Source: Clostridia bacterium (GTDB taxonomy: Bacteria > Bacillota > Clostridia > Oscillospirales > Acutalibacteraceae). Taken from it: DNA of 10,523 bases. The stretch lies in assembly GCA_900766945.1 (NCBI GenBank), contig CAAFXD010000012.1, positions 1 through 10,523 on the forward strand. Direction: 5' to 3'. Of the stretch, positions 1 through 6,326 are shown one piece after another. The position numbers and the translations under genes are program-made. Positions within the stretch are counted from its first letter, which is position 1, and each line of letters opens with the position of its first letter. The notes under the pieces were generated by a model. That model saw nothing but the letters and a program-made list of their open reading frames with translations, was not told the origin of the DNA and ran no database searches.

Positions 1-154
1 AGGTCGGCACGGTTTCCGTAACGCCGATGATGTGCTTTTGCCGCACGGCGGCGTCCAGCGCGTGCACGCGGGCGTTAATATCTTCCGCAATTTCCCGACC
101 GAATTCCACCACAAGCGCGCTGTCACCCGCGTGTAAAATCAAAGGCTGTTCCAT
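1..154 (-). CDS. pxpB: 5-oxoprolinase subunit B (PxpB/KipI family), N-terminal fragment
   Basis: This partial gene runs off the left edge; only the first 51 codons are present. The start ATG (154-152) has a GAGGT ribosome binding site at 161-165 with a 6-nt spacer. The visible peptide carries the family hallmark GDSALVVEFG at residues 10-19, followed by an IxxxINxRVHALD helix (about 22-34) and GVTETVPT (44-51). This matches the start of the carboxyltransferase C/D domain shared by KipI, allophanate hydrolase subunit 1 and PxpB. PxpB acts with PxpA and PxpC in ATP-dependent hydrolysis of 5-oxoproline to glutamate in the cytosol. Of the three alternatives, PxpB is favoured because the gene lies 37 nt downstream of a D-glutamate cyclase, whose product is 5-oxoproline. 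KipI-type kinase inhibition cannot be excluded from 51 residues. pxpC and pxpA would be expected further left, outside the window. Confidence 0.85.
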   Translation of the reverse strand, partial: MEQPLILHAGDSALVVEFGREIAEDINARVHALDAAVRQKHIIGVTETVPT

Positions 155-191
155 AAAAATACCTCAATCGGATAAGCAGTTTGCCGAACGG

Positions 192-1262
192 TTATGCTTC
201 GTCAAAAAAGCCGAGCGCCAAGGTGCGGTCAAACCAGTTTTTGCATTTGGTTTCGAGTTTCGGCGCGTATTTAATACACTCACGCATCAGCGTGACAATC
301 GTCATATTGGTTTGCAAATCGAATCCGTCAATGGCAGGAACAGTCCAGCCGTACATATCGACCATACCGCTTTTTGCCGCGGTGGTCAGCACCTCTTTTT
401 CAAGGTCAGCGTCGTGCATAATATCCATATCGCCCAACAGATAGGCTATGGCGGCAATCATACCGTAACAGCCCCAGTCGGATACCGTGGCGGTGATGAT
501 ATTGTCCGCCGCCACGCGTGTGGCGATGCCGCCGCCGCACCCGCAAACGCAGGTATCTTTCGCACAGCCGGGAACATATTTGTCAAGATGGTCGATAATC
601 GCGCCCATACCGAGTTCATTGCCGAGATCGCCGATGGCGATATTCAACACGCCCGCCTGTTGCAATTTTTCAAACAGAATGTCCGCTTTGGCTTCCAACG
701 GCGTGGTGCATTTGCCGACGGCATTGTGGAATTCGCCGACGCGGTTTTCACCGGGGAATTCGTTGGCAATCACTGCCGCAGGGAACCCCTTTTCAAGCAA
801 CGCGTTTGCCTGCGCCTCGGCTTTGGATTTGTCTTTTGTAAAGGGAACAGCCGCCATGGAAACGGGATTTGCCTTTAAATCCTCCATGGTGAAGTACAAA
901 TGCAGACCGATGACGCGGGCAATATTTTTGACCGCCTCTAAATTTTCTTCCTGGCAAATCACAACGGGTTTCACATTAAATGCCAAAACGAGCGCGCGCG
1001 CCAACAGCATCGTGCTGACAATGCCGTCGGTTTCGGCGGCTTTGTTGTCAAGCAATACGAATCCCGTCATCAAATAGACAAGGTCGCCTTCTTTTAAGGT
1101 GTTGCATAAAAGTTTTGCGGCGTGCATTGTCATCGGTTCGCCTGTGTATTCCCGCGCGCCCGCATACAAAATACGGCAAACGCCGTAGCCGCGCGGGTCT
1201 AAATTGGCAAGTGCGTCCAAATTTTCGCCGATATTCAAATCGGTCAGTTCTTTTTGCGTCAT
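192..1262 (-). CDS. D-glutamate cyclase-like protein (DUF4392, stand-alone C-terminal domain of DGLUCY)
   Basis: The 356-residue protein is predicted to be cytosolic and shows no signal peptide or membrane segment. It matches the DUF4392 / D-glutamate cyclase C-terminal family, which corresponds to the C-terminal half of vertebrate DGLUCY. DGLUCY converts D-glutamate to 5-oxo-D-proline and water. Landmarks are MTGF near 65-68, ETDG at 77-80, a GDLGNELGMG motif at 211-220 (family GDxGNELGMG), SDWG at 261-264 and AIDGF at 310-314. The N-terminal DUF1445 domain of DGLUCY is absent. A cysteine cluster (C233, C238, C240, C242, then GGG) precedes the SDWG motif. The ATG at 1262-1260 has a GGGAGGG ribosome binding site at 1271-1277 (8-nt spacer). 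The gene starts 24 nt after the aminotransferase stop and ends 37 nt before pxpB, so the three genes are very likely co-transcribed. Family membership is confident; the activity is inferred from DGLUCY and from context. Confidence 0.87.
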   Translation of the reverse strand: MTQKELTDLNIGENLDALANLDPRGYGVCRILYAGAREYTGEPMTMHAAKLLCNTLKEGDLVYLMTGFVLLDNKAAETDGIVSTMLLARALVLAFNVKPVVICQEENLEAVKNIARVIGLHLYFTMEDLKANPVSMAAVPFTKDKSKAEAQANALLEKGFPAAVIANEFPGENRVGEFHNAVGKCTTPLEAKADILFEKLQQAGVLNIAIGDLGNELGMGAIIDHLDKYVPGCAKDTCVCGCGGGIATRVAADNIITATVSDWGCYGMIAAIAYLLGDMDIMHDADLEKEVLTTAAKSGMVDMYGWTVPAIDGFDLQTNMTIVTLMRECIKYAPKLETKCKNWFDRTLALGFFDEA

Positions 1263-1286
1263 AGCGGTTTCCCTCCCGTAAGGCTG

Positions 1287-2129
1287 TTATTTTACAGCGG
1301 TTTCTTTATGTAAGCGGTCAAGATAGGCGTCCTGCAAAATCTTGATGATTTCAGGCGCTTTGCCGCCGACGGGCTTGCCGTCTAATTCGCAAGCGGGCAT
1401 ACAAAGCGCCCCCGAAGACGAAACAATGATTTCGTCCGCCGCGCGCAAATCGTCCATGGTGTAGTCGCGCTCTTCCACGGGAATGCCCTTTTCTTTGCAG
1501 ATTTCAATTAAGTGTTTGCGGGTAATGCCCGGCAACACAAGGTTGTCAAGTTGATGGGTGATGAATTTTCCGTCTTTGATAATCGAAACATTGGAGTGCG
1601 CGCATTCCGTAACCAAATCACCGCGGTGGAACACGGTTTCCTGACAGCCCGCCTCTTTGGCACGCTGGCTTGCCAGCACGCTCGGAATGAGGTTTAAGGT
1701 TTTTACATTGCAGTGATAAAAACGCGTGTCCTCCATCGAAATCAACTTATAGCGCTGGCTTAAATCCTTCATCGGGCAGGGCAGGCAGTAAATGAGCAAA
1801 TTGCTTTTGCCCTCGGGGAAAATGTGGTTGCGAATCCCTGTGCCGCGGGTGCACTGCCAATAGACAAATTGGTTGGGGTCATCAACCTGCTTTACGCAAT
1901 CGTACAGCGTCTTTTTCAGTTCCTCGCGTTCCATCGGGGCGGGGATTTCAAGAAGACGGCAACTGTTGTAAAAGCGGTCTAAATGGTCTTCAATCGCAAA
2001 AATGATGTGGTTGACGGAATAGGTCGCGTCATACACGCCGTCACCGAAATAGACACTGCGGTCGCCCATGGGGATGGTCATTTCCTCAATCAAGCCTGTT
2101 TTGCCGTTGTAATAGCCGATATTTTCCAT
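1287..2129 (-). CDS. D-amino-acid transaminase-like PLP aminotransferase (class IV fold)
   Basis: The protein has 280 residues, the usual length of the D-amino-acid aminotransferase/branched-chain aminotransferase fold family. The predicted PLP lysine is K143 in NVKTLNL, followed by E175 in VTECAHSN, which matches the cofactor-contacting glutamate. The pattern RGTGIRNHIFP contains R100 and H102. These match the Arg-x-His pair that binds the substrate carboxylate in Bacillus D-amino-acid aminotransferase, as does Y33 in GDGVYD. This favours D-specific transamination (D-Ala + 2-oxoglutarate <-> pyruvate + D-Glu) over BCAT or 4-amino-4-deoxychorismate lyase. The ATG at 2129-2127 was chosen because a GGAGG sits at 2139-2143 with a 9-nt spacer. 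A longer reading from 2159 would translate through that site. This is the first gene of the operon, about 100 nt downstream of a consensus promoter. The exact substrate is inferred. Confidence 0.88.
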   Translation of the reverse strand: MENIGYYNGKTGLIEEMTIPMGDRSVYFGDGVYDATYSVNHIIFAIEDHLDRFYNSCRLLEIPAPMEREELKKTLYDCVKQVDDPNQFVYWQCTRGTGIRNHIFPEGKSNLLIYCLPCPMKDLSQRYKLISMEDTRFYHCNVKTLNLIPSVLASQRAKEAGCQETVFHRGDLVTECAHSNVSIIKDGKFITHQLDNLVLPGITRKHLIEICKEKGIPVEERDYTMDDLRAADEIIVSSSGALCMPACELDGKPVGGKAPEIIKILQDAYLDRLHKETAVK

Positions 2130-2138
2130 AAGAGATAG

Positions 2139-2143
2139 CCTCC
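2139..2143 (-). promoter_or_regulatory. Ribosome binding site that fixes the aminotransferase start
   Basis: GGAGG on the minus strand lies 9 nt before the ATG at 2129. It shows that the upstream in-frame ATG at 2159 is not the true start, so the protein begins MENIGYYNGK. Confidence 0.8.
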
Positions 2144-2155
2144 AATAATAAAATT

Positions 2156-2189
2156 GCAAAATAAAAAGCTAAGCCGTTTTCATTTTTGC
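2156..2189 (-). other. Leader hairpin candidate in the 5' UTR of the aminotransferase operon
   Basis: On the minus strand, the 17-nt arm at 2189-2173 can pair with the 14-nt arm at 2169-2156 around a TTA loop. The fold gives about 14 pairs, including one G-U, with one bulged A and a bulged CG. It lies entirely within the predicted leader, 12 nt upstream of the GGAGG site. The stem is AU-rich, so stability is moderate and it may be fortuitous. No known riboswitch class is recognised, and there is no uridine run that would make it a terminator. Confidence 0.3.
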
Positions 2190-2237
2190 CCGCCGTTGCA
2201 CAGAAATAAAACACAGCCTAACTTCAAATCGCCTTTT

Positions 2238-2266
2238 ATTATAGTATTCTGCCGAAAAGGTGTCAA
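2238..2266 (-). promoter_or_regulatory. Perfect-consensus sigma-A promoter of the D-glutamate operon
   Basis: Reading the minus strand, TTGACA (2266-2261) and TATAAT (2243-2238) are separated by exactly 17 nt. Both hexamers match consensus 6/6. The predicted transcription start near 2231 gives a leader of about 100 nt before the aminotransferase ATG. AT-rich sequence lies upstream of the -35 box, as in UP elements. The 4-bp arms AGGT/ACCT flank the -35 core (2258-2269) and might be part of an operator. A promoter this strong without a repressor would be highly expressed. Confidence 0.85.
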
Positions 2267-2276
2267 CCTAAAAATA

Positions 2277-2310
2277 TGCAAAAAAGGAAGAATTTGTGTA
2301 TTTTTTTGCA
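2277..2310. repeat. 9-bp perfect inverted repeat upstream of the operon promoter
   Basis: TGCAAAAAA at 2277-2285 and TTTTTTGCA at 2302-2310 form a perfect inverted repeat with a 16-nt centre. The proximal arm begins 11 bp upstream of the -35 box. It could be a regulator site, an AT-rich UP element, or part of the tex 3' end. It is too AT-rich to be called an intrinsic terminator with confidence. Confidence 0.35.
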
Positions 2311-2339
2311 GAAAAAACCTTGATTTTTCGGCATTTTCG

Positions 2340-2366
2340 GTGAATGCTTATTCACTTCTCGGTGAA
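2340..2366 (-). terminator. Weak hairpin cluster after tex, possible transcript end
   Basis: Downstream of the tex stop, the minus strand contains three arms: TTCAC (2366-2362), GTGAAT (2355-2350) and ATTCAC (2345-2340). The middle arm can pair with either outer arm; its fold with the second outer arm is a perfect 6-bp stem with an AAGC tetraloop. The nearest T run (GGTTTTTT) starts about 20 nt later, so this is not a canonical intrinsic terminator. Some end signal is expected here because a new promoter starts at 2266. Confidence 0.25.
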
Positions 2367-2379
2367 CGGGAATTCGCTT

Positions 2380-4530
2380 TCAGTTTTGTTTCATCGTCAG
2401 GCTGATGCGCCCTTTTTTCTCGTCCACCGAAAGTACGCGCACCTTGACGGTTTCGCCGACTTTTAAAACCTCGCTCGGGTGTTTGATAAAGCGGTCGCAA
2501 ATCTGCGAAATGTGCACAAGCCCGTCTTGGTGCACGCCGATGTCCACAAACGCGCCGAAGTCAATCACGTTACGCACCGTGCCGATAAGCTCCATACCGG
2601 GTTTTAAATCCTTCATTTCGAGCACATCGGTGCGAAGTAAGGGTGCGGGGAGTTCGTCGCGCGGGTCACGCCCGGGTTTTTGCAGTTCCGAAACAATATC
2701 CGAAAGCGTCGGTACGCCGACTGCAATTTCCGTTGCCAATTTTTCTTCGCCGAACGCGGAAACACGCGCGGAAAGGGCAGACAGCGCGGGCGTGCCGATG
2801 TCCTTATCAGAAAAGCCGAGCACCGAGAGTAACGCCTTTGCCGCCGCATAACTTTCGGGGTGCACGGCGGTTGCGTCTAAGGGATTTTTGCCGTCGGAAA
2901 TGCGCAAAAAGCCCGCGCATTGCTCATACGCCTTTGGCCCCAATTTCGGGACTTTTTTCAACTGCGCACGGCTCTCAAACCGCCCGTTTTCCTCACGGAA
3001 TGCGACGATGTTTTTGGCAATCGCCGCGGAAATACCCGAAATATGCTGTAACAGCGGCGCAGAGGCGGTGTTTAAATCCGCACCCACGGCGTTGACGCAC
3101 GATTCCACCACGAAATCCAGTTCTGCTTCCAATTCCTTTTTCGGCATATCGTGTTGGTATTGCCCGACACCTATCGCTTTCGGCTCGATTTTTACAAGCT
3201 CCGCCAGTGGGTCTTGCAGTCGCCGTGCAATGCTGACGGCACTGCGTAGCGTTAAGTCGAACTGCGGGAATTCCTCGGCGGCGAGCTTGCTGGCGGAGTA
3301 AACGCTCGCGCCCGCCTCGCTGACCACCATATAAGATACTTTTTGAGGAACGGATTTTAATAAATCGCTGACGAATATTTCGGTTTCCTTGCTCGCCGTG
3401 CCGTTGCCGATGGAAATGACTTCTACACCGTATTTTTGGATAAAAGTTTTCACCTTTTCGGCGGCGGCAGTTTTTTGCGCTTCGGAGTGGGTAATATAGA
3501 GCACGCCCGTATCCAACACCTTGCCCGTGCCGTCCACCACGGCGGCTTTACAGCCTGTGCGGTAGCCCGGGTCCAGCCCCAAAGTGACCTTGTTTTTGAC
3601 AGGCGGTTGCATCAACAATTCGTGCAAATTCAACCCGAAATTGCGTATAGCGCCTGCCGCCGCACGCTCGGTAAGCGTGTTTCTCGTTTCCCGCGCGATG
3701 GAGGGCGCCAAAAGCCGCGTGTATGCTTCCGCGCAAACCGCTTTTAAAATCGGCGCGCAGGGCGAATGCGGATTTTTGACGGTTTCGCTTTCCAAAACGC
3801 GCAACGCTTTTTCCTCGTCCATGGTGACGCTGACTTTTAAAAATTCCTCTTTTTCACCGCGGTCGAGCGCCAAAATGCGGTGGTCGGGGATTTTGGAAAC
3901 CGCCTCGCTGTAATCATAATATGCGGTATATACGCTGTCTTTGTCTTTCTCTGCGGCTTTTGACGAAATCAGACCCGTTACCGCGTACAAATTGCGAAGC
4001 CTTCGGCGAATATCGGCATTGTCCGACACGCGCTCTGCCAAAATATCCTTCGCGCCCTGCAATGCCTCGTCTGCCGTGGCAACGCCTTTCTCGTCGTCGA
4101 TATATTTTTCCGCCTCCGCGAACGGGTCGGCGGCAGTTTCCTGCGCAAACAGGTAATGCGCAAGCGGTTCCAAGCCTTTTTCTTTGGCAACCGTGGCGCG
4201 CGTGCGGCGTTTCGGGCGAAACGGGCGGTAAATATCCTCTAATTCCGACAGGATTTTCGCCTTTTCGAGCGCTGTTTCGATTTCGTCGGTCATTTGCCCC
4301 AAATCCGTGATTGCCGCGCGGATTTCGGCTTTGCGCGCGTCAAAATTGCGCAAATAGTCAAGCCGTTCTAACAGATTGTGAATGGTCTGGTCGTCCAGTG
4401 CGCCGTGCGCCTCTTTGCGGTAGCGCGCAATAAACGGGACGGTACAGCCCTCGTCATACAGCCCGACTACCGCCGTAACCTGCCACGGCTGTAACTTAAA
4501 TTCTCCCGAAAGGGTTTGCGTGATTTCCAT
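2380..4530 (-). CDS. tex: Tex family RNA-binding transcription accessory protein
   Basis: The protein has 716 residues, a typical length for full-length Tex. In order it shows: an N-terminal helical Tex region with the conserved VPFIARYRKE (31-40) and the LEDIYRPFRPKRRTRA stretch (97-112); a YqgF/RNase H-like domain from about 314 to 440 beginning LGLDPGYRTG (318-327); a helix-hairpin-helix region around 495-545 with ISGIS and VPKLGPKAYEQCAGFLRI; and a C-terminal S1 RNA-binding domain (643-714) with GTVRNVIDFGAFVDIG. Tex binds nucleic acid and affects transcription and stress phenotypes in several bacteria; its precise role is unsettled. The ATG at 4530-4528 has AGGAG at 4537-4541 (6-nt spacer). 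It starts only 17 nt after the alpha-galactosidase stop, so it is probably read from the same transcript. All domains appear intact. Confidence 0.97.
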   Translation of the reverse strand: MEITQTLSGEFKLQPWQVTAVVGLYDEGCTVPFIARYRKEAHGALDDQTIHNLLERLDYLRNFDARKAEIRAAITDLGQMTDEIETALEKAKILSELEDIYRPFRPKRRTRATVAKEKGLEPLAHYLFAQETAADPFAEAEKYIDDEKGVATADEALQGAKDILAERVSDNADIRRRLRNLYAVTGLISSKAAEKDKDSVYTAYYDYSEAVSKIPDHRILALDRGEKEEFLKVSVTMDEEKALRVLESETVKNPHSPCAPILKAVCAEAYTRLLAPSIARETRNTLTERAAAGAIRNFGLNLHELLMQPPVKNKVTLGLDPGYRTGCKAAVVDGTGKVLDTGVLYITHSEAQKTAAAEKVKTFIQKYGVEVISIGNGTASKETEIFVSDLLKSVPQKVSYMVVSEAGASVYSASKLAAEEFPQFDLTLRSAVSIARRLQDPLAELVKIEPKAIGVGQYQHDMPKKELEAELDFVVESCVNAVGADLNTASAPLLQHISGISAAIAKNIVAFREENGRFESRAQLKKVPKLGPKAYEQCAGFLRISDGKNPLDATAVHPESYAAAKALLSVLGFSDKDIGTPALSALSARVSAFGEEKLATEIAVGVPTLSDIVSELQKPGRDPRDELPAPLLRTDVLEMKDLKPGMELIGTVRNVIDFGAFVDIGVHQDGLVHISQICDRFIKHPSEVLKVGETVKVRVLSVDEKKGRISLTMKQN

Positions 4531-4547
4531 TTTGTTCTCCTACTTGT

Positions 4548-6224
4548 TTATAAACATTCCGCAACATTGCCGTCGCCGGTCAAAATGTTAAAATACAGAT
4601 CCTTTTCTGCACCGTTTTCCGAAAAACGCAGGCGAATGCGCTCGCTGTCCTCGTACTGTGCCGAAAGTACCTTGTAGTTTTTGTCCGCAAAAAAGTCTTT
4701 CATATATTCCACGGACTGTGCGTCATAGTCGCCCGCATTGTCCGAAACAAACAGCACATTGCCGCAAACGGCATTGACCTTGCCGAGCAATAATTTTTGC
4801 TGTAAGGTGTATTTTAAATTGTTGTCGCGCAAAAAGAATACATCGGGGTCGCAGGCAAACGCCCGGCCGTCCAAATGGTTGCGGAAAATCGCGTTGTTGA
4901 TTGCGTTTTGCGACGAGGGGATTTCGGGATTGACGCCGAGTTTGTTGGGAAGTTGCGGCTTAAACACCTTGTTCGCGTCACAGCCGATACGGCACGCGTC
5001 AAAAATCCCCATGCAAGCGCCGAGCGGCACACCGCAGCCGAGAATGCGCTTGTCATAACACAGTTCACGCAGTAAATCCGCCGCGTCGCACATAATCTCA
5101 CCGCGGGTTTTGCCCGCGCGCGGTTGTATACATTGGCTGTATAGGAAATCAAGTTTGACCAAATCAAATCCCCAATCAAGAAGTACCGTGTCAAACACTT
5201 TCTTTAAATAGGCACGGAATTCTGCGTTGTAAATGTCAAAAGTATACGCGCCGCCCCAACCGACACAGCCGAGCAACGGCTTGCCGTTGCGGTTGTCGCG
5301 GATTACCCAATCGGGGTGCTCTTTTAAAATCCGTGAACTGCGCTGGGCGTTAAAGGGCGCAAGCCACAACCCCGCCTTGTAGCCTTTTTCGTGGATTTTC
5401 TCGGCAATATATCCCATACCGTGCGGAAATTTTTTGGAGTCGGGGGTCAGCCAGTCGCCGACAGCAGACTCGTACCCGTCGTCTACCTGAAAAATGTTTA
5501 CTGCGTCTTTGGCACAGTCCAGTCCCGCCAAATCGCGCAAAATGATGTGCTCGTCGATTTTCTGAAAATAATTGTACCACGAGGTGTAGCCGGTAAGCCG
5601 CGGAATGTCGGGCTTTTGCACGCCAATAAAGTCGAAGAAATAGCGGTCAAACACGCTGTCAAATTCGCCGGAAATTTCGGCAATACGAAATACCTCGTAT
5701 ACCTGCCCGCTTTTAAGATGCAAGCCCTCAATGTCTTTTCTGAATGTAAACACGCCGTTTTGCATATCGGCAACAAACACCGTAAAACCCTGCCGTTCGC
5801 TTTTCGAGCCGTACAGCGTGATTTCGCGGCTGTCGCGTTTCCGAAAATAGCAATAGGTGTACGAATGAAATACGCCTTTGCCGCCTGCGGGGGCAAAGAG
5901 ATGGTCGCCCGAGGTGGCGGCTAAATCCGTGGTCAAGCGCGAAATGTGCGCAAGGCGCGTCACCGTAGGGGCGGTGTCCGTTTTGCCGTATTCGCGCGAG
6001 GTCGTCCACGATTGATAGCCGTTGGCAAAGAATAAATCGTCTGCCGCAAAATCCATCGGGCAGGACAGGGAAAGCGTCGAAAAATCCAAATCTGTTTTGG
6101 CAGTCAGCACCGCGCAAATTTCCCCGTCGGTTTGGGTAAGGGCGAGCGTAAAGCCGTCATTGTCAAATTGCGTGGTTTCACATAAAGTATCGTTTTTTCG
6201 AAATGCCGATTGTAAAGTAAACAT
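4548..6224 (-). CDS. Alpha-galactosidase, glycoside hydrolase family GH36
   Basis: The protein has 558 residues and no signal peptide, so it is probably cytosolic. The length resembles the short single-subunit GH36 enzymes such as Thermotoga GalA rather than the roughly 700-residue forms. An N-terminal beta-rich domain contains NGYQSWT (about 68-74). The TIM barrel begins around 205 with the GYTSWYNYF motif. It shows FQVDDGY (245-251), GLWLAPF (about 285-291), the predicted nucleophile D359 in LVKLDF, and the predicted acid/base D416 in CRIGCD. It would release terminal alpha-galactose from melibiose- or raffinose-type sugars; the substrate is inferred. The start at 6224 is preferred because GGAGG lies at 6233-6237 (8-nt spacer). 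The in-frame ATG at 6275 has no ribosome binding site and overlaps the predicted -10 box. The gene lies downstream of an MFS permease and just upstream of tex. Confidence 0.92.
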   Translation of the reverse strand: MFTLQSAFRKNDTLCETTQFDNDGFTLALTQTDGEICAVLTAKTDLDFSTLSLSCPMDFAADDLFFANGYQSWTTSREYGKTDTAPTVTRLAHISRLTTDLAATSGDHLFAPAGGKGVFHSYTYCYFRKRDSREITLYGSKSERQGFTVFVADMQNGVFTFRKDIEGLHLKSGQVYEVFRIAEISGEFDSVFDRYFFDFIGVQKPDIPRLTGYTSWYNYFQKIDEHIILRDLAGLDCAKDAVNIFQVDDGYESAVGDWLTPDSKKFPHGMGYIAEKIHEKGYKAGLWLAPFNAQRSSRILKEHPDWVIRDNRNGKPLLGCVGWGGAYTFDIYNAEFRAYLKKVFDTVLLDWGFDLVKLDFLYSQCIQPRAGKTRGEIMCDAADLLRELCYDKRILGCGVPLGACMGIFDACRIGCDANKVFKPQLPNKLGVNPEIPSSQNAINNAIFRNHLDGRAFACDPDVFFLRDNNLKYTLQQKLLLGKVNAVCGNVLFVSDNAGDYDAQSVEYMKDFFADKNYKVLSAQYEDSERIRLRFSENGAEKDLYFNILTGDGNVAECL

Positions 6225-6270
6225 ACCTCTGTCCTCCGAAATAAAAATGGGGAGTTTTGCCGTTGAAACT

Positions 6271-6279
6271 ATCATACCA
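6271..6279 (-). promoter_or_regulatory. Extended -10 promoter candidate for the alpha-galactosidase and tex
   Basis: On the minus strand TGGTATGAT (6279-6271) matches an extended -10 element (TGnTATAAT, 8 of 8 defined bases except one). No good -35 hexamer lies 17 nt upstream, which is acceptable for an extended -10. Predicted transcription would start near 6264, leaving a leader of about 40 nt. The perfect palindrome TTTGC-C-GCAAA (6282-6292) lies immediately upstream and is a possible operator. Confidence 0.45.
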
Positions 6280-6326
6280 AATTTGCCGCAAAATTACCAT
6301 AGGGATTTTGTCGGATGAAAATGCTT

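Noticed and set aside
27..878. Long open frame on the plus strand (283 codons) opposite the cyclase gene
   Set aside because: It is antisense to a gene with clear family motifs, its translation resembles no known family, and no ribosome binding site precedes it. Codon bias in the real gene explains the open frame.
2130..2159. Longer start for the aminotransferase at the ATG at 2159
   Set aside because: The extra ten residues would be encoded across the GGAGG site that serves the ATG at 2129, and the shorter form matches the usual family N-terminus.
2154..2405. Plus-strand open frame of 83 codons across the tex/aminotransferase intergenic region
   Set aside because: Its composition follows AT-rich promoter sequence, it has no ribosome binding site, and it overlaps the minus-strand promoter and the tex 3' end.
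6225..6275. Longer start for the alpha-galactosidase at the ATG at 6275
   Set aside because: There is no ribosome binding site before it. The predicted -10 box overlaps it, and the ATG at 6224 has a well-placed GGAGG.
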